Made by a program: the position numbers and the translations under genes | Shown: piece by piece, positions 34,588 through 45,224 of the stretch | Numbering within the stretch: position 1 is the stretch's first letter | Layout of the letters: each line of letters starts with the position of its first letter | The notes under the pieces: model-generated | What the model saw: the letters and a program-made list of their open reading frames with translations, nothing else | Database searches by the model: none | What the model was told of the DNA's origin: nothing | Source of the DNA: Kalmusia sp. IMI 367209 | Lineage: Eukaryota; Ascomycota; Dothideomycetes; Pleosporales; Didymosphaeriaceae | Assembly: GCA_027946365.1 (NCBI GenBank) | Contig: JAPEUQ010000009.1 | Span: 1,054,001 to 1,118,000, forward strand | DNA: 64,000 nucleotides | Direction of reading: 5' to 3'

Positions 34588-35873
34588 ATGACAGAAATAT
34601 TGACACGCGCCGATGTGCAGCTTCATAACACCAAAGAGAACCTCTATATGATCATACGTAACAATGTGTATGATGTTACTTCATTTGTAGACGAGCATCC
34701 GTACGTATCTCGTGCCGAACCTAGCGTAAAAGTGATCGCTATAGAACTGATTCAATGCAGTGGTGGTTTCGACCCCTTACTCGAGGTCGCTGGTCAAGAT
34801 GCAACCGAAGCGTATGTTGCCACGGACCACTCCGAAGAAGCAGATGAAATCCTCGAAGACTTCAAGATCGGCGTCCTAGGCGCTGAACCTGAAGTCATAG
34901 TCGGCATAGACCCAGAACTAGCTGTCTTGACCAGGACAGATACACCAACAGAGGACGACAAGGCTGTGATAAGAGTGCTGAAGCCGGATGTGTTTCAAGA
35001 ATTCGAACTCGAGACTAAAACAATCATTTCTCATAATGTCGCCATGTGAGTAATATGGCATACTTCTTCTCCTTCCTCCGCCTGCCCTGAGAGCAATCTT
35101 CGCTAATCTCTCTGATCGCACAGCTATCGCTTCACACTCCCTCACCCCTCCTCAATATTTGGTCTTCCAATTGGTCAGCACATCTCAATAGGTGCCCTTC
35201 TCCCACAGCCGGACGGAACACACAAAGAAATCGTGCGATCCTACACCCCTATCTCTGGCGACCATCAACCCGGTATCTTCGATCTACTCATCAAAACCTA
35301 CCCACAAGGCAACATAACTCAGCATCTCGACAAACTTGCAATTGGGCAAACTATTCGCGTTCGTGGACCGAAAGGAGCATTCAAGTATACGCCGAACATG
35401 GTGCGGCATTTTGGCATGATCGCAGGAGGGACGGGAATCACACCGATGCTGCAGATTATCTACGCGATAAGAAGGGGAAGAAAGAGCGGTGACATGACGC
35501 AGATCGATCTAATATTTGCGAATGTAGATGTCGGTGATATCCTGTTAAAAGAGGAATTGGATGCCTTGGTGAAAGAGGATGATGGAATCAGAGTGCACTA
35601 CGTGCTGAATAGTCCACCGGCAGGCTGGACTGGCGGTATCGGCTTCGTCACAGCGGATATGATAACCGTGAGTGTTAATTAGATCCGATACATCTTCGAA
35701 AACACCTCGCTAACAACCTGTAGAAATGGCTGCCGAAACCTGCGCCAGATGTCAAGATTTTGCTTTGTGGGCCACCTCCTATGGTTAATGGAATGAAGAA
35801 AATTACTGAGAGTTTGGGGTTTGAGAAGGCAAGGCCCGCTAGCAAGTTAGAGGATCAAGTCTTTGCTTTCTAG
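34588..35873 (+). CDS. Cytochrome b5 - NADH:cytochrome b5 reductase fusion protein
   Basis: Single-chain flavohaem reductase. Four exons: 34588-34700, 34761-35045, 35124-35667 and 35724-35873, 363 residues. The N-terminal cytochrome b5 domain has [11 protein letters not shown] joined by splicing to [18 protein letters not shown], so the haem motif HPGG is residues 37-40 and is split by intron 1. The reductase part has the FAD motif RSYTPIS, the Gly-rich [10 protein letters not shown], and the NADH motif CGPPPM near the C-terminus, which ends EDQVFAF. There is no membrane anchor, so it is probably soluble; electrons would pass from NADH through FAD to the fused haem domain. The partner is unknown. 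Relatives combine these domains as in Ncb5or-type or nitrate-reductase-like proteins, but no molybdenum domain is present. Convergent with the GH43 gene. Confidence 0.9.
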
Positions 35874-36990
35874 GTGCATGGATTTGTGGACCAGTCATGA
35901 TGATATATGACAGCATCTTTGATGCACCCGCTATGAGCAAGGACTGGAGTCAGGTGCATCATTAACCGCCATTAGTGCTTATTTCAGATTTGAAACTCTT
36001 TAGAGACCATAAGATGGTCGAGATGCTATAGACCAGTTACTAGATGCAAAACACTAGTGTCTAAAGTCATTACCGATATCTCGACTTCCATGCAAACAGT
36101 GGCATGTAGTCATGTTTACCAAGGTTTGAGAATGTTACACAGACAATTTATTATATTCTCGCCTCATAATATGTTGTAATACCCCCCAAGAGTCTTTTTG
36201 ACTGGAACGATCCCGCTACGTCAACGACTCTCGACCCCATTGACGTCGCCCTCCTCAACCCAGCGTCAAAATGCAAAGCCACCCATAGCACTGATCCAGT
36301 TCTAATCGCCAACACCCTCCAAGGCCTCCCTCCCGGACTATGTCTCAACTTCAACTCCCATATCTCGCTGCCGCTCGAAACTTATCTCTGCTACTATGCC
36401 GGCACAATGTACTCATGCAAGCACGGTGAAGGCGCAGACGTGGCATCGATTGTGTAGGATCGAGTATGGAAAGGTAGGGAAGATAGGGAAGAAGAGGTAT
36501 TCGCGGAATTTACATCGGGATTAGGTGAAGAGCTAGTATAGAGAGACTGGTGATGCACGGGTCAGAGGCAAGCGTTGAACCTTGATGGCCAAGGAGAATC
36601 TGGCTTTGTTGTGAAGGTTTGGCGCCGAAGAAGCTTTCCTTCGTGACTAAGCCAGTGAGGTTATCTGAGTTATATTTCTTCTCTGACACCTTGTCTGTCT
36701 CGATACATGTGTTCTGATCTAACAGCTTCTTTTTCGTTTTGCATACTTCGCCTTGTATAGCAATATGTTAGACATTTGACTACACTAAGATCTACAGCCT
36801 CACTATACCCACGCACTGCTTTGACTTAAAAAAAAAATTAGTGCCTGGAAGCATTCTAATCGTTGTCAACTACCACGAAAGCGAATTCCTCTCTGAACCT
36901 AGTTATCACTGTGAACGGACATCCACGTAAGATTCATGCAATTTGCGTACGTCTAAAACTATACGGCCGTCTAACTCCAAAGGCCTCGAT
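35874..36990. other. 3'-3' intergenic region with an orphan open frame
   Basis: Between convergent genes. It contains the ATG-less frame at 36170-36457 and a 10-A run near 36830. Otherwise nothing seen. Confidence 0.5.
36170..36457 (+). other. Orphan open frame without a start codon
   Basis: A 95-codon stretch with normal amino-acid composition and four cysteines (SLFDWNDPATSTTLDPIDVA, GLPPGLCLNFNSH, YLCYYAGTMYSCKHGEG). No ATG opens it and an upstream exon could not be found. It could be the last exon or relic of a secreted protein; no family recognised. Confidence 0.25.
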
Positions 36991-38031
36991 TCACGCTGGC
37001 CACTTTGCCCCAATTGCTGAACCCTGCGCCTGCGTAACAGCCAATACACTTCCATGCCTCAAGTTTGTCGGGAAGTTCGTTCTCGAACTAGCCGTCCACT
37101 TGCCCCCCTTGACATCGGTACTCTCATACGGATGATACCCGTCACTGCCGTAGAAATCTAGCAGCAAATGCGCCTTCCCATCGACCTGGTTGTCCCAGTA
37201 GCTCGCCGGGCCCTCCACACCAGAGGCGATGATTGCCGAGCTGCCGCCAGGACGCGTCCATGCGCCGAAAAGGCCGGTGGTGCTAATCTCGGTAAAGACG
37301 GTTTTGGCGGTCTCATCTTTGAGGAAGCGCGCGTAGGCGTTATTGCCGAGGGGAAGGATGTCGATGTCGATGATATTAGTGGGGCTGTAATTAATATAGT
37401 CCTTGGGTGCGGTAAAGGTCTTGAAGTCGGAGGTATAGGCAGTGCGGATGCGGATAGCTGAGGGTGTCCCCGTGTGCTTTGTGTCGCTCGCGGAGTAAAA
37501 CTTTGAGGCCCAGAAAACAGCGTACTGCGATTTCGAATCATCCCATATCGCGGCAGGCGCCCAAACCATACCAGCTGTAGCGTCTTCGACGGTGACGAGA
37601 CGCTCAGAAGTCCAATTAATCAAGTCGGTGCTCTCCCATACAAATATACCACGACTACCGGTGCGCTGCGAGGCATCCCAAGTGGTCTTCCCTATGTTGA
37701 GGTCCGTACCGATGATGTACCATTTCTTTCCTGCGTCGGCACCACCGCCTGAGATAATAGAGGGATCGCGTACGCCCCCGGTGCCTTTTGTAGGGTTGAT
37801 GACTGGGTTGCCCTTGTTCAACGCTTTTAAGTTGATAGCGTTGTTGCCATTGGACAGATAGAAGTAGACGGATGGCTTGTCACCTAGAAAGAAGACGCCT
37901 AGGTAGCTGGTTAGGGATGGGTCGGCGCGCGGTGCGAGAGCGTAAGAGGAAAAATCTAGTGACTGTATGGGACGGACTGGCGCTGAGAACGTTGTGGGTA
38001 GTAGCGCGAGGAGCGGTAGGAGAAGACGCAT
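36991..38031 (-). CDS. GH43-type glycoside hydrolase (arabinan/xylan-active), secreted
   Basis: Five-bladed beta-propeller glycosidase acting on plant cell-wall arabinose- or xylose-containing polymers. Single exon, 346 residues from the ATG at 38031; the longer frame upstream has no other good start. The signal peptide is MRLLLPLLALLPTTFSAPV. Three catalytic positions typical of GH43 can be proposed: the base Asp in GGVRDPSIISG, the pKa-modulating residue near WAPAAIWDD, and the acid Glu in GVEGPASYW. Other family blocks are IFVWESTDLINWTSERLV and RIRTAYTSDFKTFT. Substrate specificity cannot be set from sequence alone. The frame is intact. It suggests a plant-associated or saprotrophic lifestyle. 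Confidence 0.85.
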   Translation of the reverse strand: MRLLLPLLALLPTTFSAPVRPIQSLDFSSYALAPRADPSLTSYLGVFFLGDKPSVYFYLSNGNNAINLKALNKGNPVINPTKGTGGVRDPSIISGGGADAGKKWYIIGTDLNIGKTTWDASQRTGSRGIFVWESTDLINWTSERLVTVEDATAGMVWAPAAIWDDSKSQYAVFWASKFYSASDTKHTGTPSAIRIRTAYTSDFKTFTAPKDYINYSPTNIIDIDILPLGNNAYARFLKDETAKTVFTEISTTGLFGAWTRPGGSSAIIASGVEGPASYWDNQVDGKAHLLLDFYGSDGYHPYESTDVKGGKWTASSRTNFPTNLRHGSVLAVTQAQGSAIGAKWPA

Positions 38032-38399
38032 CTTGAGCGGGCAGCGACCAGAGTCAAGTCTCGTGAATTCTTTGCACAACGATGGCGTGTGTGTGACACG
38101 CGCAACCACTCTTCTTAACTACATTGCCTCCTCTACCACCAAGGCCTCGGCCTTTGCTCCAATAGGAGCGAAAATTCGAGCGCGCGTGTTCTTGATGAAT
38201 TGCACTTAATCCGGGGTACATCGGCGGGGAGAAGGGACCCCTGTCCATTTGTCCAAGGCTAAATAAATAACCTAAGTTAACTCTGACTATATTGACTTCG
38301 GCTCGGCAATCTCCCGAAAGCCGATGCAGGTAACGTGCTGTTGTCGCGACATCACGTCAATCCATTCCATCTTGATCCTTACAGAACGTCGTCCTAGTC
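38032..38399. other. Intergenic region upstream of GH43
   Basis: Both flanking genes are on the minus strand; this is the likely GH43 promoter. No defined element identified. Confidence 0.45.
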
Positions 38400-39368
38400 T
38401 CAATCGTCATCGCTGTCGTAGCCCGCGAGCAAGGCCGTGGATTTGTGAGGCTCAGGTGCCTTCGGTAGTTGGGTCAAAATACTAGTAACCACTGGGGTCG
38501 CAGCCTTCTTTTTGATACCCAGGGCAGCCCCAAAATCCTTCTTCTCCTTCGGCTTCTTGTTGAAGACAGGTACAGGTCCTGCGGCTGGCGCATCGTCCAT
38601 ATCTTCGTCTATGATCTCCTCGCCTAGATCGGGCATGCTCCGTCCCTCGAAAGCCTTTCGTGCTGCCTCTGCGTCTTCCTCCTCTTGTCGTTTTCGCTTC
38701 TCGTCGACATCCTCGACCGGAACATCCGCCTTTTTGCCCTCCTTCTCCGCCCTCTCTATCCTTGCATTTCTTGACCGAATCTCGTCCAGAGCATCTGCAA
38801 TGGCCATCTCCTGCTTTGCGTCTAGCACCTTGGACTCCAGCTCCTTCATGGCGTCACGCTCTGCCTCCTCCCGCTCCAGTCTGTCCAGACGCTCTTCCTC
38901 TGTTTCCTCGTTAAGTTTCGCTTCTCGCCAGGGCTCGAAGTTGCGTTTCGCCCCACGCTCGCATTCATAGTCCATATTCTTCGGGTCGGTCTTAAATGTG
39001 ATCTCTCCGGAGCACCGCGTGCATCGGATGTAGAAACGAAAGATTGCGATCTGGTAATATTTCTCGTCGGTAGTTTCTTTCCTCGCGTTGAACTTTCGCC
39101 CTGTTAAGGTCAGCTTAATATGCAATAGAGAAGCAACTTAGAGAGCTCACCTTTGTAGATAAACTCGCCACAATGTATGCACTTCATGCTGAAGGGCGCC
39201 ATCAATCGGACCGTCTGGACCTTGGGCCCGGCTTGCTTGGGCCCGCGCGTGCGCGTGAGTTTGGATGGGTCGAAATCGGGTGGGTAGTATTTTTGTAGAA
39301 CCTAGTAATCTGTCAGCCAAAGACATCCTCAGAAGCAGGTTGCGATGACGAACCTTGCGTTCGGACAT
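38400..39368 (-). CDS. YJU2: Splicing factor YJU2 (CWC16/CCDC94 family)
   Basis: Step-1 splicing factor that joins the activated spliceosome with the NineTeen complex and stabilises the branch helix. Three exons (minus strand): 39354-39368 (15 nt, MSERK), 39151-39301 and 38400-39100, 288 residues. The N-terminus is the conserved [15 protein letters not shown] block. A zinc-binding Cys4 site is visible as [13 protein letters not shown] and [34 protein letters not shown] follows. The C-terminal half is charged coiled-coil and low complexity, ending GYDSDDD. Nuclear. It is head-to-head with APC6, with 547 bp between starts. The frame is intact. Confidence 0.95.
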
Positions 39369-39915
39369 GGTGGCGGTTTATGGGGTGGCGGTTTATGGAG
39401 TATGTCCGTGTGGTTATGTTCTATAAGTCGCGAGTGCGCAAGTAGTTTTGCGGTGGTTATAGTGTAGTGGTATAGCGTGGGGTGCCGTGCAAGTGTTGGC
39501 GGCGAAGAAAGTTGGACGCGTCTGCTGGAGGCAACGCTTGGCAAGTCACGTCACGTGGCCTACATGTTTCCATCCCACAGCTTTAGAGCTTATCAGCTCG
39601 AGATTGACGGCTCTCTACTCAAGATGTATCCTAGGCTTACGCAGGCTTATAATGCATTTACGTAGAAATTCTCAAAGAGCCTAGCCGTCAAGATTCCCCC
39701 TATGAGTGGTGAATGGATGTTGTCCGGACATTCAAACATGGCATAACATTTGATAGGCGGTGAAGGCGGCAGAACCCCGCCCTCGTGCCCACGCGAGCCA
39801 GTCGCGCCCCAGCTGCACCACCGCGACCAGGCGCAACACAAACATTGCATCACTCGTTTCCACATCCTCTTTGAGCACGCTTTCTAACTGATGTTTTGCA
39901 TGCAGATACTAGCCA
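39369..39915. promoter_or_regulatory. Bidirectional promoter YJU2/APC6 with ACGCGT and CACGTG
   Basis: Head-to-head gap of 547 bp. It contains ACGCGT at 39516-39521 (MluI cell-cycle-box type) and, 30 bp on, CACGTG at 39552-39557 inside a longer TCACGTCACGTGG that also carries an ACGTCA half-site (bHLH and ATF/CREB-type cores). A direct duplication, GGTGGCGGTTTATGG, overlaps 39370-39400. The regulatory role is inferred only. Confidence 0.4.
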
Positions 39916-41863
39916 ATGGACAGATATCTTCGCGAATGGCGTCAGGATGCCGTCAACAAGCATCAGTACGAGACTGCCATATTCGTTGCCGACAAGCTAC
40001 TGGCCCTTACAGGTACGGCGTCTCGTAGCCCAAAACAGGGCCTCCTGCTGACGAACAGGCGCAGGCGATGACCAGGACTCATTCTATCTCGCTCAGATTC
40101 ACTTCAGCACCGGCAACTACAGTCGCGCCCAGTCGTTCCTCTCGCGAGGGAATCTGACGGACCGCAACCCTCAGTGCAAATACCTTGCAGCCCATTGCGC
40201 GATTAAATTAGGCAAAACCGAGGAAGCGCTGGCGATACTAGGCGACAAGAACCCCACCCATCTCATAACGGCACCCGGTAGCGCACGCCAGAAGCTACGC
40301 CATGTCGATGTAAACACCAGAGCGGGCGCACGACACAACAAAAATGTGCCGCGCACGGAGCGAGTGCCCACGAGTGAGGAGCGCGATAGGGAGGACGTTA
40401 ATAACATCAAGTCAGAGGCGGGCATGTGCTATCTGCGGGGCCTATGTTATGCCAAACAAAATGCGTTCGACCGTGCGAAAGAATGCTACAAGATCGCGTG
40501 CCAAATCGACGTCCAGTGCTTTGAGGCCTTCGACGCCCTCATGACGAATTCGCTTATGTCCCCCACCGAAGAATGGAAGTTCCTAGACTCGCTCAATTTC
40601 GACACCATAAACGTCACTAACAACCCGTCCCTTTCCCAAGAGGCCGCCCAATTTACCAAGACATTATACATGACACGGTTATCGAAGTACTCGCGACCAC
40701 AGGAGTTCGAAGAGGCCGTGGAACAACTCACCACGCACTATAAGCTCGCCAACAATCCTGACATCATTTTAGCGAAAGCAGATCAAATGTACACAAATTG
40801 CCGCTTCCGCGAAGCTCTCGAGCTGACCTCCTCCGTCCTCAAAGACGACAAATACAACTTCGCAATCCTACCCGTGCACCTTGCTTCGCTCTACGAACTC
40901 GGTGAGCGGAATGTGCTATTCCTTCTTGCGCACGAACTCACAGATACGCATCCTACGGAGCCATGTACCTGGCACGCAGTGGGCATATTTTACCTAGCGA
41001 CACACCGCATCGCCGAAGCGCGAAGATACTTTTCTAAAGCATCAGTTATGGATCCTCATTTTGGACCTGCTTGGATAGGCTTTGCACACACTTTCGCTGA
41101 GGAAGGAGAACACGACCAAGCCATTTCCGCATATTCGACCGCAGCACGCTTATTCCAGGGCACCCACCTCCCACAGCTATTCCTCGGCATGCAGAACCTC
41201 CAGCTGAATAACACGACTCTTGCCCACGAGTACCTTGACACGGCATATGAACTGTGCTCGACGGACCCGCTGTTGCTAAACGAAATGGGTGCCGTATACT
41301 ACCATGAAGACCACCTCGTTGACGCCATCTCTATGTTCCGCCGCGCCTTGACAATCAGCGAACAAAACAACGCCGACCCCGGTTCTCTCATCCCTATACG
41401 AACAAACCTCGGTCACGCACTTCGTCGCTACGGCAAACTCGAAGAGGCCCTCTCCACTTTCGAAGACGTCCTCCGCCACGGCGTCAAAGACGCAGGTGTA
41501 TTTTCCGCGAAGGGCCTCGTGCTTCTCGAACTCTCCCGCACTTGGGAAGCTGTCACCACCTTCCACGAAGCGCTCGCCGTCGCGCCGCAGGACCCCATGG
41601 CCACGGACCTGCTCAATCGCGCCCTCGAAGCAAACGAGGACGATCCGGTGATTCCTGGCGTAGACAGGAGTATTCACGTTGAGCAGAGCACGGGCGATGG
41701 TGCGAGCGACGATGAGATGGAGGAAGTGGAGCGTATGCTGGGCGGGAAGCTGAGGGAGATCCAACAGAATAAAGTAGCAGGGCGAAGCCGGCGAAGGAGG
41801 AATGTCCCTATGGAAGACTTAAGTGCGTTGGAGGAGAGTATGGTGGTAGACTCGGACGGGTAA
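39916..41863 (+). CDS. CDC16: Anaphase-promoting complex subunit 6 (Cdc16/Cut9)
   Basis: TPR subunit of the anaphase-promoting complex arc lamp, neighbour of Cdc23 and Cdc27 and contact site for the small subunit Cdc26. Two exons: 39916-40012 and 40065-41863, 631 residues. The N-terminus, MDRYLREWRQDAVNKHQYE, is the characteristic Cut9 start. TPRs run nearly the full length: YLAQIHFSTGNYSRAQSFL, YLRGLCYAKQNAFDRAKECY, HAVGIFYLATHRIAEARRYF, WIGFAHTFAEEGEHDQAI and NEMGAVYYHEDHLVDAI. The C-terminal 100 residues are acidic and basic low complexity. Nuclear. Expected to work in the same complex as the APC8 gene product encoded at 12.5-14.6 kb. Confidence 0.95.
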
Positions 41864-42874
41864 ACTTGCACAGCGTCAGCAATGTCAGGGAAGTCGTTGT
41901 GATAGTAATGTTTTGCTTATTAGCGAGCGGGCTGCATGGTAGGCGTTCAGTTTGGATAACATGGGACCTGACCTGACTCGCATATTGGAAACCGAATCAG
42001 CATCTATTGGCATGAAGCCGTTCCTTTGCACGTGTCAGATCGTTCACTGCAAGCTTCAGCGCCGACGATGGCCTGACGGCTAGTGTGTAAAGCCTCCACG
42101 TGACATTTTATAGCTGAACTTCTGCACATCCCTCACATCTTACGATACCAATTTTTCTGAAACTAGTATAGTGTGTTCAGTTCTCGTCATTGGCTACGTC
42201 GAGGATATATCAAACAGACTCCCGATGCAGAGAAGAATAGTAGGTAACTGAGATATGCGGTACATTGTTCAATAGTTGTGACATTATAAAACTTAACTTC
42301 GTTTTGCTGAAGAATTTCGACGAATGTTTAATTCTGTTGACGTTTTAGTGGTTTTTGCGTAGCTTGCTAAGGCGTGCTTGGGTAGGAACAGGAGATTTTG
42401 ATTGAGAGAGAGACCGATTAGGAGGGTCATGAAAAATGAAGATGATTGATTTGAAAGATGGGAAACGATTGAGGAGAAAATTTCCATTTAATTTACTGTT
42501 TATAAAGTATGCTCAGATATCTCCTTGCGTGAAAAAGTTCTGTTAGAATTAGAGCTTTTTCTGGAATAGCTATATCTGATTCTTACAGATCATCTTTTAC
42601 GAGCTACTACTCTGTGCCAATCCAGGCTAGCTTAGTCGCTAGGAAAGGAAGGACGTTGTTATCCTTGTGTTCGATGTAAGCAACCTTGTGTATTTCTCAT
42701 GTGCCCTTGTTATATGCATTATGAACCTCTATATGAACTAGTACAAGCATACACACAACATAGCCTTTATCCTGTTGTCATTCTTCAAAGGCCCCGTACA
42801 ATGCTCTAGAATTCTTCAGTATAAGATATTTTCCTAATTGCTCCCAGAGACATCAAAATTACATCCCAACCACG
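41864..42874. other. Intergenic region, 1 kb
   Basis: AT-rich spacer after APC6 and before the BCS1-like gene. No gene, repeat or RNA supported. Confidence 0.5.
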
Positions 42875-44631
42875 ATGGCACAAATGAGCAACCCTCAATC
42901 ACCACCTTCGAGCCTGGATTTCACATCCAACAACATGCTCGCATTATCTAATCAATCTACCTCTATACAATTCACACAGTCTATGATGGATCTTGCTGTG
43001 GGTGCAATAGCACCTGCAGGTCTATCACTGGATCTCGTACCCGTCTACAAGATTCTGTATGGATTGATGCTTCGCAAAGGTAATTACGACATCTCTTCCA
43101 TCACGACCAAGGCTACCATTGGTGTCGGTGCTGCCTTCGGTATCCATTTCGTCTGGTCTCTTATGAAGCCAATTTTTGTCAACTACTTCATTTCTTCGAT
43201 CACAATACCCGTTGAGCACCACGCCGCCAAGAGTATCGAGAAGTGGTTGGAGTCTAAGCACGGGTGCGGTGCACAACGCCATCTCAAATTCACTGTCGAT
43301 AAAGTCAAGTATAATAATGTAACGCAGACAGATGACCTTGACGGCCAGAGCCGTACAGCCATTCCCGGTGGTTACTTCGTATTTGAGGGTCGTCCACTGT
43401 GCATTTCTTTCTCCACAATTAAAGGGATAGAAAGTAAGAACAACCCCCCAGTAACTGTGAGTTCCTATCCCTATGATTACGGACAAGTACATCGTGTCTC
43501 CGGAGATACCGTCACTATCTACAGCCTTGATACCTCCGGCAGCCTGCTTCGGCGTTTCATCAAGCACGTTGCCGCCGAAGAGATCAAAGATGCAAGGAAT
43601 ACGATGACCTTCACCGTTGGTCCTGATACTGAATGGGCAAGACGTGTCAGACCAATTCGTCCCCTCAACACGATCGACTTGGATGCCACAATTAAAGCCG
43701 ATCTTATTAGAGATATCGATCGATTCTTCGCGCCGACGCGTTCGCGGTGGTACGGTTCGAGGGGGTATTCCATATAAAAGGGGCTATCTACTTTGCGGAC
43801 CCCCAGGCACTGGTAAGAGCTCCATTTCATTGGCACTGGCTGGCCATATTGGTGGTATGCTGTACAATATTGCGCTAGGTGAAGTTATGAATGAATCTCA
43901 TCTAAATAAGCTGTTTCGGGCTGCTGAGACGCATAGCATTGTCTTATTGGAGGATATCGATTCTGCAGGTATTGTGCGCGAAAAATTGGCTGCAAGGACT
44001 GAAGACACGCCTGTAGGGGCGGGTATGTCTGCTAGGATGAATGACCCTACCAGGGGGCCTTCCAAACAAAAGAAGTCTCCTATTTCCCTCTCTGGTTTAC
44101 TCAATGCCATCGATGCGCTTCAAGATGGCGTGGTGCTGATAATGACTTCAAATAAGCCTGAGTCTCTTGATAAAGCACTCATTCGGCCGGGTCGTATTGA
44201 CAAACAAATTTATATCGGCTTTGCAAGTCAAGCGGTCGCAGAGAGCATTTTCAAACGCTTTTTTAGTGCGAATGACGAAGAGCAAGGCATTCAAACGGAA
44301 AATTTCGTCGGTATCGCCGACCTAGCCGCGAAGTTCGCTGCCAAGATTCCTGAAGGTAAGCTCACTTCCGGCTGAAATCCAAGGCTTCCTGATACCTCTC
44401 AGCTATGACCCAGACGCGGCGCTCGTCCGTGTTGAGGCCTGGGTATCAAATATTCTGGCTGCTAAGGCGGCTGGCAAGAACATCATTGCCCAAGACGATG
44501 AGCCAGAAGATACGTCGACCAGTGAAGAGGATGTTAACAGGCCACAAGCTCAATCTTCAGATGGAGAGTCCGATGAGTACGATGAGTGTGATATGCATAA
44601 TCTCATGTATGATGACAACGGTCCTTACTAG
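42875..44631 (+). pseudogene. BCS1-like AAA ATPase with two frame breaks
   Basis: Relative of mitochondrial Bcs1, the AAA translocase that inserts the Rieske protein into complex III; fungi carry many expanded paralogues of unclear role. Domain order: N-terminal membrane segment, BCS1_N domain (YFISSITIPVEHHAAKSIEKW, PGGYFVFEGRPLCISF) and AAA domain with Walker A GPPGTGKSS, Walker B IVLLEDIDSA, the sensor MTSNKPESLDKALIRPGR, then an acidic tail. The first frame stops just after a 5-G run (43761-43765), and the AAA frame begins there: WYGSRG and IPYKRGYLLCGPP adjoin in different frames. A second +1 break lies at about 44364-44371, before AEIQGFLIPL. Splicing at 43750-43780 (31 nt) or 44356-44402 (47 nt) does not repair both without deleting conserved sequence. 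Probably a pseudogene. Confidence 0.75.
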
Positions 44632-45224
44632 AAATGGTTCTATCGCAGCGAGCACGTAGGTCATAGCATACTCCACTTCATTCCCATGATCAGTCTCATT
44701 AACATAATGATCGCCTCTAAGTGGCCTCGTTAACACAAACATCTTTCATTCTAGTCATGATAGCGGACGATTTGTGCCATTGTAATGAGATAGAAGCGAA
44801 CAGATCTCACCTTGTCATTTTCCTTCTTTTTAGAGTATTGATCCTGAATGTTAATTATGCTACCATTTTTACATTATCATAACAATAATCATAATCAGAA
44901 TGCCGTATATTGTGCAGTGAAAAGAACCAGATTTCGATATCGCATCCATGAAAAAGGTATTATCTATCTAGTCAGAGAGCTGCAATTGGATGATAGGTAG
45001 ATACGCGCCATAAGCCCCGCAAAGGAGCACCGCCGGTACCAAACTCGACGGCAGAGAGCAGAAGAGATTCCAAACCCTCGCCCTGCCTGAAAGGTTCCTA
45101 GGAATACGGAGAAACCCATAGAAATGCTGTTTGATCATATCGCCTTGAACGGCTGACACAAACCAGCCAACTCAAGGCTTTCCTTAACCATATGAATCAT
45201 ACGAGGTCCCATCCAGAGTTAACC
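44632..45224. other. 3'-3' intergenic region
   Basis: AT-rich gap between the BCS1-like gene and the AT-hook gene. Nothing supported. Confidence 0.5.

Noticed and set aside
39440..39500. tRNA-like A-box (TAGTGTAGTGG)
   Set aside because: It matches the internal promoter A-box, but there is no B-box (GGTTCGANTCC type) at the right distance, and no cloverleaf or acceptor stem can be folded.
43750..43780. 31-nt GT-AG segment as an intron repairing the first BCS1-like frame break
   Set aside because: Too short for this genome (smallest supported intron 42 nt), and it would remove the conserved RGIPYKR-type segment.
44356..44402. 47-nt GT-AG segment as an intron repairing the second BCS1-like break
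   Set aside because: Normal length, but the downstream frame is then wrong and the conserved AEIQGFL block would be lost.
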